This document shows, in pieces, positions 47,505 through 57,634 of a stretch of DNA of 64,000 nt. The notes under the pieces were generated by a model that was not told where the DNA came from, did not search any database, and was given only the letters and a program-made list of their open reading frames with translations. Origin of the DNA: an uncultured Castellaniella sp. (GTDB lineage: Bacteria > Pseudomonadota > Gammaproteobacteria > Burkholderiales > Burkholderiaceae_B); assembly GCF_937988725.1 (NCBI RefSeq), contig NZ_CALKHS010000010.1:496001-560000 (forward strand), written 5' to 3'. Each line of letters starts with the position of its first letter. Positions within the stretch are counted from its first letter, which is position 1. Made by a program: the position numbers and the translations under genes.

Positions 47505-47523
47505 ACGATGACGTACTCGACCA
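47505..47523. repeat. attR: attR core, 19-bp direct repeat
   Basis: Identical to 203..221. Host sequence begins at 47524 with the ATG-containing upstream codons of the split prepilin-like gene. Confidence 0.95.
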
Positions 47524-47671
47524 TGGCCTGGCCCCGCTGACGCGCATGCGCCGCCTGACGGCTGCGCGGCTGCGCGAACGGCCGAGGCCGGGAAACCCTG
47601 AAGCGAGAACCGCAACCGGGCGCGCCGGAGCGAAGGCATTGCAAGAGCGGACGACAGGGGCAGACGGACAT
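47505..47671 (-). pseudogene. Flp-type pilin-like gene, 5' part, cut by the prophage
   Basis: The minus-strand frame from 47671 encodes ...SRQAAHARQRGQAMVEYVIV and, at the att core, enters phage sequence (LESLYSCG...), where it continues only by chance. The RG/QAMVEY processing motif and start of the hydrophobic helix are here; the helix proper is at 1..221. The true start is uncertain (ATG 47671 or a downstream TTG). Confidence 0.8.
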
Positions 47672-47813
47672 GGCGGACTCCGGCGAAACAGGACAGGAGC
47701 CCAGTGTGCCTCGCCCCGCCTGCCCCGCCTATTCGCACTTTCCGTCTGGGATAAAAGCGGCCAAACGCCCCGAAACCGCTGGACGCCGGGCCGCCTTTAT
47801 GCGTGCCGGCGCA

Positions 47814-48512
<699 letters not shown>

Positions 48513-48524
48513 GAAGATTGCTCC

Positions 48525-48687
48525 AAAAAAGCCCCCACGCTGCGCCTTCGGCTTGCTGCCCCCCAAGGGGGCGCTTTTTGCCTTGGGGCGGCCCGGCGGC
48601 AAAAAAGCCCCCACGCTGCGCCTTCGGCTTGCTGCCCCCCAAGGGGGGCGCTTTTTGCCTTGGGGCGGCCCGGCGGCAAAAAAGCCC
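48525..48687. repeat. Tandem 76/77-bp GC-rich repeat
   Basis: Two near-identical copies, 48525..48600 and 48601..48677 (one extra G), followed by a partial third (aaaaaagccc, 48678..48687). Each has an A-run, cgctgcgccttcggcttgct and cccccaaggggg with hairpin potential. Similar dispersed elements are common in Alcaligenaceae intergenic regions. It fills the gap between the hydrolase gene and ppa. Confidence 0.85.
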
Positions 48688-48757
48688 GGACCGGCGTCCC
48701 GTTCGGTGAATCGACCAAGGGGGCGCCGGAACCGGGCGGATGCCCTGCGGCTTGTCG

Positions 48758-49297
48758 TCAGGCTTTCTTGCCTTGTTCGTAGCGGGCGGCGGAAGCGCGG
48801 ATTTCCTGCTTGGCGGCATCCAGGTCCGACCAGCCCTGGACCTTGACCCACTTGCCCTTTTCCAGGTCCTTGTAGTGCTCGAAGAAATGCTGGATGCGCT
48901 GCAGTTCCTCGGCGGGCAGATCGGCGGTCGATTCGATGTGGCGGTACGGGGGATAGAGCTTGTCGACCGGGCGGGCCAGGAGCTTGGCGTCCTTGCCGGC
49001 TTCGTCTTCCATGTTCATCACGCCCAGGGCGCGGCAGCGGATCACGGAACCCACCTGCACGGGGAACGGCGCGATCACCAGCACGTCCACGGGATCGCCG
49101 TCCTCGGACAGGGTCTGGGGGATATAGCCGTAATTGCAGGGGTAGTGCATGGCCGTCAGCATGAAGCGGTCGACGAAGACCGCACCGCTGGCCTTGTCGA
49201 CCTCGTACTTGACGGGATCCGCGTTCATCGGGATTTCGATGACCACATTGAATTCGTCGGGCAGCTTGTCGCCGGACGGCACACGATCTAGGCTCAT
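48758..49297 (-). CDS. ppa: Inorganic pyrophosphatase
   Basis: The product is 179 aa, family I. YGYIPQTLSEDGDPVDVLVI contains the ED-DPVDVL metal-binding signature; KVQGW near the end is typical. It hydrolyses PPi to drive biosynthesis. It stands alone, 36 bp after hemY. Confidence 0.95.
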   Translation of the reverse strand: MSLDRVPSGDKLPDEFNVVIEIPMNADPVKYEVDKASGAVFVDRFMLTAMHYPCNYGYIPQTLSEDGDPVDVLVIAPFPVQVGSVIRCRALGVMNMEDEAGKDAKLLARPVDKLYPPYRHIESTADLPAEELQRIQHFFEHYKDLEKGKWVKVQGWSDLDAAKQEIRASAARYEQGKKA

Positions 49298-49333
49298 AAA
49301 GTTCCTCTGGTTGCCTGTTCTATGAAACGAAAT

Positions 49334-50812
49334 TCATTTTTGCCCGCTGCGGTCGGACGTCAGCGACATGTCCACCCCCGGAATGGGGGCCGTGTCGAAA
49401 TAGTCGTCTTCAGAGGCGGATGAGGGCGGACGCGGCGCGGACGGCGGCGCGGCGGGAGCCGGCACGGTTTCCAGCGATTCGTCGACGGCATCCAGCAAGT
49501 AGGCGCCGCTGACCGCCACCGGCGCATCGGCGGACGGCCTGGCGGTTTCCCGCAGGCCCTGCAGGAACTGCGGGTCGCCCCGGGTGTCGGCCGCCGGCAG
49601 CGGGCGCTGGATCGGCGGCAGTTCGGCGTCGGCGGCCTCGCAGGCCTGGCGCCAGTGCCGCAAGGCCTGGTCCGGATGGCCCAGGGCGTCATGCAGATTG
49701 CCCAGCAAGGCATGGATATGGATGTCGGCCCGCAGCGCCAGGCTACGTTCCAGATAATGCGCCCCCTGCCCCCAGAGCTGGGCCGCCAGGCAGAGCTGGC
49801 CCAGGGCCGCCAGCAGGCCGGCGTGATCGGGATGGGACTTGAGCCACAGTTCGGCGTGGCCCAGGCGCTGGCGGGCCTGTTCCGCGTCGCACAACGCATA
49901 GGCCCGCAGCAGCCGGTCGTCCAGCTGGCGGTTCAAGGCGGCTTCCAGGATACGCGCGGCCTCGGCGGGATGGCCCAGGCGCGCCTGGGCGCGGGCGCCG
50001 GCCAGCGCCACCAGGGGCGTCAGGCGTTCGTCGGCGGTCAGGTCGCCCCAGAGGGCGTTCCAGCCGGCCGCATCGACGGCATCCAGGCGCTGGGCGGCCG
50101 ATTCGCAAATGAACAGCCGCGCCTGGGTTTCGTCGATGGCGCTGCGCCGCAGCAGCAGCCGCGTCAGGGCATAGACGCGATCCGCGTGGCCCAGCTGGCG
50201 GTGCGCCCGCAGCAGCAGCCGCGTAGCGTGCAAAAATCGGGAAGAAGCGTCCTGCAGGGGTTCCAGCAGGTCCAGGGCTTCCTGGGCGCGGTTCTGGTCC
50301 AGCAGCATTTCAGCCGTCACGGTGTCGACCGCCTGCCGCAGGCGGCCGTCCTGGCCGGCGCCTTCCTGGGCCAGCTGCAGCGTCTGGTCGCGGCGGGCGT
50401 ATTCGCCCAGCAGGTGCAGGGCCCGGGCGGCGCTGAGCCCGGCCAGGACCTTGCGATCGGCCGACCGGGTGCGCGCCAGCAGGCTGGACAGGTCTTTTTC
50501 GGCCTGCACGTAGCGGCCTTCCAGCACGTTGATCCAGCCGCGTTCCAGCAGCTCGACGTCACGGCGCTGGGCCCGCCGGCCGCGCCAGGCCCGCAGGCGG
50601 TCCGGGCTGTTGCCCATCCATCGCAACAGCCGCAGGAGCCAGTGCAGGGCCACGAACGCCACCAGGGCCAGCACGACCGCCAGCGGCAGGGACAGTTCCA
50701 GCCGCCACGGCTGCGCCACGATGATGACATTGCCGCCATGATCGTGCACCGCCAGGGCCAGCGCCACGGCGGCGGACAGCAGAATCAGGGTCCAGATCCA
50801 GGATCGCATCAC
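49334..50812 (-). CDS. hemY: HemY-type TPR membrane protein
   Basis: The product is 492 aa. Two N-terminal TM helices (~5-20 and ~38-60), then TPR-like helices (AEKDLSSLLARTRSADRKVLAG, ARRDQTLQLAQEG). It matches the proteobacterial HemY (not protoporphyrinogen oxidase), thought to be involved in late haem steps. It is last in hemCDXY. Confidence 0.85.
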   Translation of the reverse strand: MMRSWIWTLILLSAAVALALAVHDHGGNVIIVAQPWRLELSLPLAVVLALVAFVALHWLLRLLRWMGNSPDRLRAWRGRRAQRRDVELLERGWINVLEGRYVQAEKDLSSLLARTRSADRKVLAGLSAARALHLLGEYARRDQTLQLAQEGAGQDGRLRQAVDTVTAEMLLDQNRAQEALDLLEPLQDASSRFLHATRLLLRAHRQLGHADRVYALTRLLLRRSAIDETQARLFICESAAQRLDAVDAAGWNALWGDLTADERLTPLVALAGARAQARLGHPAEAARILEAALNRQLDDRLLRAYALCDAEQARQRLGHAELWLKSHPDHAGLLAALGQLCLAAQLWGQGAHYLERSLALRADIHIHALLGNLHDALGHPDQALRHWRQACEAADAELPPIQRPLPAADTRGDPQFLQGLRETARPSADAPVAVSGAYLLDAVDESLETVPAPAAPPSAPRPPSSASEDDYFDTAPIPGVDMSLTSDRSGQK

Positions 50813-50821
50813 GCCTCCCTA

Positions 50822-52081
50822 TCAGACCGCGCCTGCGCCCACGGGCGCGGCAGCGGGGGTCTGGACGGCGGGATCGGACGGGTTCTGGTCGGGCGCATCG
50901 CCCGAATCGTCGGGAGCGCCGTCATCCTGGGCCGCTTCAGCATCCCGCGCGGCGGCGATGGCCGCCAGGCTGTTGTCCAGGGTGGGCAGCGCGACTTCGA
51001 TGGGCGTGTCCTGCAGGGCGCGAACGAGCTTCAGGGCCTGGCGGGAGGATTCCGCGCGCATGTCGTAGCGCTGGTCGATGGCCTGGGCGACGCGGTCGAG
51101 TTCGGTCTTCCAGATGCGGGACTGATGCATCATGAGCGCCAGCTGCGCGGTGACCGCCCGCTGCTTCAGGCCTTCGCGGAACCGCTGCGCCTGGTCGGGC
51201 GACATCAGCAAGGCCGCGGAATCTCCCACGCGCCGGACGTCGAACAGGCTGCGCAGATCCTGCGCGACCCGGTCGGCGGCGGCCTGCGTCCAGCGCCAGC
51301 CGTCCTGCAGCACGCCCCTCCAGCCGGTCTCGGACGCGGCAGCGTCCTGCACCGAGGACGCGCCGGTCGGCGCGGCGGCATGCGTTTCGGCCACGGGCTG
51401 GCCGGCCGCGGCCGCCGCATCGGGCACCAGCAGGGGCGCGCTGCCGATCAGGCCGGACAAGCGGTCCAGCTGCGCCGACAGGGCGGGCAGATTGACGGTG
51501 GCCACCGCCCGCAGGCGATCCACGTCGCCGTTGATGGACTGCTGCAGGGCCGCCAGGTTGGGGCGATTGGCCCGCGCCAGCTGCGCCTGGGCCGCTTCCA
51601 GGGAAATGATGGCGTTGGCGACGTTGCCGCCCAGGGACAGCTGCTGCTGGGCGATCGTGACCAGATGATCGATGTCGTTGAGCAGCAGCAGGTCGGATCC
51701 GCTGTCGGTCATCAGTTGCAGGGCCTGGTCCAGTTCCTGGACCTGGCTGCTGGTGGCATCCAGGGTGTTACGCAGGTCTTCGACCTGGGCCGCCTGCTTG
51801 CGGGCCATGGACAGCGCCTGGTCGGCCTGGCTGCGGGCATCCTGGATCAACTGGGAATTTTCATTGTGCTGACGCTGGAAATCGGCCCGCAGGACGCGGT
51901 ACTGGCGATTCTGTTCGTAGAGCGCCGCCGCCAGCACTACAGCCAGCAGGATCAGCACCACCAGCAGCATGCGCCCGAAGCCGCTGGGCTGGCGGGGCGA
52001 GGCCTGCGCGCTGGCCAGAGCCGACGCCGGCGAAGCGGAATCAGAGGAAGAGGAAGGCGTGCTGTGATCGGATTCGCTCAT
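50822..52081 (-). CDS. hemX: HemX-type membrane protein
   Basis: The product is 419 aa: one TM helix (~36-55, MLLVVLILLAVVLAAALYE), a coiled coil (~60-130, QHNENSQLIQDARSQADQALSMA) and a HemX periplasmic domain. It is annotated in relatives as uroporphyrinogen-III C-methyltransferase-like, but has no methyltransferase motifs. It lies between hemD and hemY. Confidence 0.85.
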   Translation of the reverse strand: MSESDHSTPSSSSDSASPASALASAQASPRQPSGFGRMLLVVLILLAVVLAAALYEQNRQYRVLRADFQRQHNENSQLIQDARSQADQALSMARKQAAQVEDLRNTLDATSSQVQELDQALQLMTDSGSDLLLLNDIDHLVTIAQQQLSLGGNVANAIISLEAAQAQLARANRPNLAALQQSINGDVDRLRAVATVNLPALSAQLDRLSGLIGSAPLLVPDAAAAAGQPVAETHAAAPTGASSVQDAAASETGWRGVLQDGWRWTQAAADRVAQDLRSLFDVRRVGDSAALLMSPDQAQRFREGLKQRAVTAQLALMMHQSRIWKTELDRVAQAIDQRYDMRAESSRQALKLVRALQDTPIEVALPTLDNSLAAIAAARDAEAAQDDGAPDDSGDAPDQNPSDPAVQTPAAAPVGAGAV

Positions 52082-52098
52082 GACGGCGTTCAGGTCCT

Positions 52099-52872
52099 TC
52101 AGAGAAGCTGTCGGGATGCTGCCACTATAGCCTGAAACAAGGCAGCCCCATCGGGACTGCTGAGCGTGACGTGCAACACCCCATCCGGCCGGTCAGCGTA
52201 CCGGTATTGTAAACGGCGCGCGATGCGTTCGTGCAGCGTGACCAGGTGCAGGACCGGTGGCCAGTCCAGCTCGCAGGCCTGCAGACTGGCCTCGATGGCC
52301 GACAGGGCCTCCAGGCTGGTCAGGAGCAGAACCAAGGGTTCCGGAGCCGCCAGCCGCGCGCAGACGGCTGCGTCCCATGCACAGGGAACGCGCCGGTAGA
52401 GGGCATGGCAGGCCACCCGCCACCCCTGCTGACGCAGCTGATCCGCCAGCCAGTCCCGGCCCTGATCCGCCCGCAGGATATGCGCCTGCCCCGCCGACAG
52501 GGATCGCGCCCGGATCACGGCCAGCAAGGATTCGGAATCGGGCGGCAGGCCGTCGGCGGGGGCCAGGATCCGATCCGGCGGCACGTGCGCCCGCAAGGCC
52601 CGGGCCGTGGCGGATCCCACCGCGCCGGCCCAGGCGCCCGCCGGCCAGGGCGCCGTCCGGGTCGAAAAATAGGCGGCCACCGCCTGGCCGCTGACGAAAA
52701 TCAGCAGATCCCCCGGTTGCGCGGGGGGCCGCGGCGTGTCCAGCCGTTCGATGGCCAGGGCGGGCGCTTCGATGACGGCCAGTCCCGCCTGGCGCAGCGC
52801 CTGCGCCAGGGCTTCATTGCGTCCCCGGGGGCGCGTCAGCAGCACCTGGGCGGCGGACGGCTGATCGCCCAT
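52099..52872 (-). CDS. hemD: Uroporphyrinogen-III synthase
   Basis: The product is 257 aa from MGDQPSAAQVLLTRPRGRNE. HemD pattern: LLTRPRGRNEALAQALRQAG, FVSGQAVAAYF, LRADQGRDWLADQL and LLTSLEALSAI. It cyclises hydroxymethylbilane. It follows hemC by 4 bp. Confidence 0.9.
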   Translation of the reverse strand: MGDQPSAAQVLLTRPRGRNEALAQALRQAGLAVIEAPALAIERLDTPRPPAQPGDLLIFVSGQAVAAYFSTRTAPWPAGAWAGAVGSATARALRAHVPPDRILAPADGLPPDSESLLAVIRARSLSAGQAHILRADQGRDWLADQLRQQGWRVACHALYRRVPCAWDAAVCARLAAPEPLVLLLTSLEALSAIEASLQACELDWPPVLHLVTLHERIARRLQYRYADRPDGVLHVTLSSPDGAALFQAIVAASRQLL

Positions 52873-52876
52873 GCGT

Positions 52877-53809
52877 TCAGGCGGACAGGCGCGCCAGGAT
52901 GTCGCTGGCGCCCTGCCCCAGAAGATCCTGCGCCACGGCAGCGCCCAGGGTTTCCGCCTGGTCGGCGCCGCCCTGCGCCTGCGCCCGCAGCACCTGGCTG
53001 CCATCCGGTTCGGCCACCAGCGCCCGCAGCCACAGGCCATCGTCCCGCAGCACGGCATGGGCCGCCAGCGGCACCTGGCACGAGCCCCCCAGGGCGCGGG
53101 ACACGGCGCGCTCCGCCAGGGTGCAGGCGGTCGTCTCGGCGCTGGCCAGCGGCGCCAGCCAGGCGCGCAGATCGCCCCGCGCAGCCAGGGTTTCGATCCC
53201 CAGGGCGCCCTGACCGGCGGCGGGCAGGCTGAGGTCCACCGGCAGCACGGCCCGGATGCGATCCCCCAGGCCCAGGCGCTGCAGACCGGCGGCCGCCAGC
53301 ACGATGGCGGCATAGTCGCCCCGGTCCAGCTTGGCCAGCCGCGTATCCAGGTTGCCGCGCAGGGGCTTGACCACCAGCTCGGGATACCGGGCGCGCAACT
53401 GCGCTTCGCGGCGCAGGCTGGACGTGCCCACGACGGCGCCGGCCGCCAGCTCATCCAGGCTGGCGGCGGTGTTGGACACCAGCGCATCGCAGGGGTCGGC
53501 CCGGTCCAGGATGGCGGCCAGGGCGAAGGGGTCCTGCAGATCGACGGGCACGTCCTTCAGGGAATGCACGGCCAGATCCGCGCGGCCGTCCAGCAGCGCG
53601 GTTTCCAGTTCCTTGACGAACAGCCCCTTGCCGCCGACCTTGGACAGCGTGCGATCCAGGATCTGGTCGCCGCGCGTGGTCATTTCCAGCAGTTCCACCC
53701 GGCAGGCCGGGTACAGCCGGCGCAGGAGATCCTGCACATGGCGGGCCTGCCACAAAGCCAGGCGGCTGGCCCGCGTGGCGATCACGAGTTTTTCTGGGGA
53801 CGAAGACAT
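52877..53809 (-). CDS. hemC: Hydroxymethylbilane synthase (porphobilinogen deaminase)
   Basis: The product is 310 aa from MSSSPEKLVIATRASRLALW. Signatures: TTRGDQILDRTLSKVGGKGLFVKELE, AVHSLKDVP and the cofactor-binding Cys in GGSCQVPLA. The ATG shares a base with the upstream small ORF stop (TGATG). Confidence 0.95.
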   Translation of the reverse strand: MSSSPEKLVIATRASRLALWQARHVQDLLRRLYPACRVELLEMTTRGDQILDRTLSKVGGKGLFVKELETALLDGRADLAVHSLKDVPVDLQDPFALAAILDRADPCDALVSNTAASLDELAAGAVVGTSSLRREAQLRARYPELVVKPLRGNLDTRLAKLDRGDYAAIVLAAAGLQRLGLGDRIRAVLPVDLSLPAAGQGALGIETLAARGDLRAWLAPLASAETTACTLAERAVSRALGGSCQVPLAAHAVLRDDGLWLRALVAEPDGSQVLRAQAQGGADQAETLGAAVAQDLLGQGASDILARLSA

Positions 53810-53904
53810 CACAGCGTTATCCTGGAAAGCAGCAAACGGGCGATCAGGCCGATGACGGCGAGGGCCACCAGGGTCTGAAGCAGAGAGGGACGTTTCAATT
53901 TCAT
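53809..53904 (-). CDS. 31-aa single-TM protein ahead of hemC
   Basis: The product MKLKRPSLLQTLVALAVIGL... is 31 aa, basic N-terminus and one TM. AAAGG precedes ATG 53904 and the stop is fused with the hemC start, suggesting coupling. Possibly a leader or small haem-related membrane peptide. Confidence 0.4.
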   Translation of the reverse strand: MKLKRPSLLQTLVALAVIGLIARLLLSRITL

Positions 53905-53914
53905 GGGCAACCTT

Positions 53915-54628
53915 TTATTCCTGTGCCTGCGCCTGCGCCGAGCGGCGGCGCGCCCACCACAGGCCCGCCGCCACCACCAGCGCCGCGCCGGCGATTTCCG
54001 CGATCAGCCTGACCGGCGCATCCGTGCGGCCCAGCCAGGGATCCAGGGCGATGTCCGTGACCAACATGCCTCCCGCGATCCAGCCCAGCAGCCCGGCCCC
54101 GAACGTGACCAGCAGCGGAAAGCGATCGATGAGCTTGAGCACCAGGGTGCTGCCCCAGACGATGATGGGCACGCTGAGCAGCAGGCCGAAGGCCACGTAC
54201 ATCACCTGATGGTCCGCGATGGTGTTCTGGGCGGCGGCGGCGATGGCCACGACATTATCCAGGCTCATGATGAAATCCGCCACAACGATGGTGCGCACGG
54301 CCGCCCACACCGAGGTCGCGCCCGTCACCGAATCGTGGGCGCCTTCGTCCGGCTGCATCAGCTTGATGCCGATCCACAGCAGCAGGACGGCGCCGGCGAT
54401 CTTCAGGTACGGCACCGCCAGCAGCGCCAGCGCGAAAGCGATCAGGGCGACCCGCAGCACGATGGCGCCGGCCGTCCCCCACAGGATACCCTGCAGGCGG
54501 CGCCGGCGTTCCAGCTTGCGGCACGCCAGGGCGATCACGACGGCATTGTCGCCCCCCAGCAGAATGTCGATGAGGACGATCTGCAGCACCGCTCCCCAAT
54601 GCAGTTGCTCCAGCCAGGCCAGCAGCAT
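53915..54628 (-). CDS. TerC-family membrane protein (YjbE type)
   Basis: The product is 237 aa with about seven TM helices. TerC signatures: VLIDILLGGDNAVVIALA and VVADFIMSLDNVVAIAAA, each with the Gly/Ser-(L)DN motif. Members have been linked to metal (Mn) export to membrane-bound enzymes. It is upstream of the hem genes and downstream of a bidirectional terminator. Confidence 0.9.
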   Translation of the reverse strand: MLLAWLEQLHWGAVLQIVLIDILLGGDNAVVIALACRKLERRRRLQGILWGTAGAIVLRVALIAFALALLAVPYLKIAGAVLLLWIGIKLMQPDEGAHDSVTGATSVWAAVRTIVVADFIMSLDNVVAIAAAAQNTIADHQVMYVAFGLLLSVPIIVWGSTLVLKLIDRFPLLVTFGAGLLGWIAGGMLVTDIALDPWLGRTDAPVRLIAEIAGAALVVAAGLWWARRRSAQAQAQE

Positions 54629-54701
54629 GTCCGAAATCCTGTTCTTTTGAATTCATCATGCACGGGACGCACCCGCCCCCCCGCGGGGACGGCGCGCCCG
54701 T

Positions 54702-54730
54702 GAAAAAGGCCCGGCGAGCGGGCCTTTTTC
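54702..54730. terminator. Bidirectional intrinsic terminator
   Basis: A perfect 12-bp inverted repeat GAAAAAGGCCCG-N5-CGGGCCTTTTTC. It ends sucCD leftward and separates it from the TerC gene. Confidence 0.9.
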
Positions 54731-54781
54731 AACAGCGGCGAGAGAGGCCGGGCGAACCCGGCTCTCGTCGGCACCCGAACA

Positions 54782-55663
54782 TTACAGCACGGTTTTGAGC
54801 AGCTTGCCCATTTCCGAAGGGTTGCGCGTCGTGCGGATCCCGCAGGCTTCCATGATTTCCAGCTTGGCATCGGCCGTGTCGGCGCCGCCCGAAATCAGGG
54901 CGCCGGCGTGACCCATGCGCTTGCCGGCCGGGGCGGTGACGCCCGCGATGAAGCCGACCACGGGCTTTTTCATGTTGTCCTTGGCCCACTGAGCCGCATT
55001 GACTTCGTCGGGGCCGCCGATTTCGCCGATCATGATGACCGCGTCCGTGTCCGGATCGTCATTGAACATCTTCAGCACGTCGATGTGCTTCAGACCGTTG
55101 ATCGGGTCGCCGCCGATGCCCACGGCGCTGGACTGGCCCAGGCCGAGGTCCGTGACCTGAGCCACGGCTTCGTAGGTCAGCGTGCCGGAGCGGCTGACGA
55201 TGCCGATGCGGCCCTTGCGGTGGATGTGGCCCGGCATGATGCCGATCTTGATTTCGTCCGGCGTGATCAGGCCCGGGCAGTTGGGGCCCAGCAGCAGGGT
55301 CTTGCGGTTTTCGGCGCGCATGCGGTTGCGCACTTCCAGCATGTCGCGCACGGGAATGCCTTCGGTGATGCAGATCGCCAGATCCAGTTCGGCCTCGACG
55401 GCTTCCCAGATGGCGGCCGCGGCGCCCGCGGGCGGCACGTAGATGACGGAGACGGTCGCGCCCGTGGCCTGCTTGGCGTCCTTCACGGAGGCGTAGATGG
55501 GGATGCCCTCGAAGTCCTGGCCGGCCTTCTTCGGGTGCACCCCGGCGACGAACGCGGCCTTGCCGTTGGCGTATTCACGGCACATGCGGGTATGGAACTG
55601 ACCGGTCTTGCCGGTGATCCCCTGGGTGATGACCTTGGTGTCCTTGTTGATCAGAATCGACAT
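54782..55663 (-). CDS. sucD: Succinyl-CoA synthetase alpha subunit
   Basis: The product is 293 aa. KVITQGITGKTGQFHTRMC (CoA-binding N-terminus), GPNCPGLITPDE, SGTLTYEA and MGHAGALISGG with the phospho-His region. TCA cycle enzyme with SucB-independent partner SucC encoded just upstream. Confidence 0.95.
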   Translation of the reverse strand: MSILINKDTKVITQGITGKTGQFHTRMCREYANGKAAFVAGVHPKKAGQDFEGIPIYASVKDAKQATGATVSVIYVPPAGAAAAIWEAVEAELDLAICITEGIPVRDMLEVRNRMRAENRKTLLLGPNCPGLITPDEIKIGIMPGHIHRKGRIGIVSRSGTLTYEAVAQVTDLGLGQSSAVGIGGDPINGLKHIDVLKMFNDDPDTDAVIMIGEIGGPDEVNAAQWAKDNMKKPVVGFIAGVTAPAGKRMGHAGALISGGADTADAKLEIMEACGIRTTRNPSEMGKLLKTVL

Positions 55664-55682
55664 GTTCTATTCCCTGTGATGC

Positions 55683-56843
<1,161 letters not shown>

Positions 56844-56921
56844 GAGTTACCTGTCTGTGAAGAAAAAAGAAAACCACCCGCGGGCCGCTTCGGACCGCGA
56901 GCCTGGGCCAGGCCCGGAAGT

Positions 56922-57482
56922 CTAGCCTTCATGATGCGATTCCGGAGGAACATACCAGGGCGCGTAGTGCTTGCGCACCACCGGCCCGTCCACCCGGAGC
57001 GCGTGGCAGCCGTCCAGCTGGAAGGGGCGCTGGCCGTCCGGATTCTGCCGCCGCCGGCCCGCCATGGTCTGGACGGCCACCGTAGGCAGAACGTTGGTGA
57101 GTTCAGTGACGTGCGTGCAGCCGGCCGTGCGGCCGAAGCGTTCGCGCACGTGCTTGCGAAACTGATTGAGCAGATTCAGGCCGATCAGGTTCCGATAGTC
57201 AGGGGCGATGGCGCTGCAGAATTCGCCGTAGGGCGCCGCGTCGTAGGCGACCTGCGCATCCGTGATGGTGAACTGCGCATCGATGGTGACGCGCAGGTGC
57301 ATGTGATGGATCGGGGAGCCCGCCGCATGGACGTGCCCGTCGTGCATCGGAAAATCGTAGGCCTTGGTGTCGATGAGCTCGGCTTCCAGGTCCCACAGGC
57401 CGTCGTCCCGGGCATAGGACTGCACGCGAATGGATCGCGTATGCAAAGGTTGACGGGGGCACGCCGGAGCGGACAAAGGCAT
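56922..57482 (-). CDS. DUF2889 family protein
   Basis: The product is 186 aa. LHTRSIRVQSYARDDGLWDLEAELIDTK, HHMHLRVTID and GLNLLNQFRKHVRERFGRTAGCTHVTELTN are the DUF2889 pattern. Function unknown; often near recA/sucC in Alcaligenaceae. The 152-bp gap to metE shows nothing of note. Confidence 0.85.
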   Translation of the reverse strand: MPLSAPACPRQPLHTRSIRVQSYARDDGLWDLEAELIDTKAYDFPMHDGHVHAAGSPIHHMHLRVTIDAQFTITDAQVAYDAAPYGEFCSAIAPDYRNLIGLNLLNQFRKHVRERFGRTAGCTHVTELTNVLPTVAVQTMAGRRRQNPDGQRPFQLDGCHALRVDGPVVRKHYAPWYVPPESHHEG

Positions 57483-57634
57483 GGGAATGCGAAAGGCCGA
57501 AAGAAGGCCGGAATCTGTTTAACCTTTCGATTATACCGTGCATACGCATCGGCTTATGACCCCCGGCCCGAAAGCCGCCGCCGACCGCCGCCCGGAACCC
57601 CTGCCCCGGCCGCCGGTCGGCAGCCGCGCGGCGA

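Noticed and set aside
49655..52135. 826-codon plus-strand ORF across hemY/hemX
   Set aside because: Gln/Arg/Gly-rich shadow crossing two well-supported genes.
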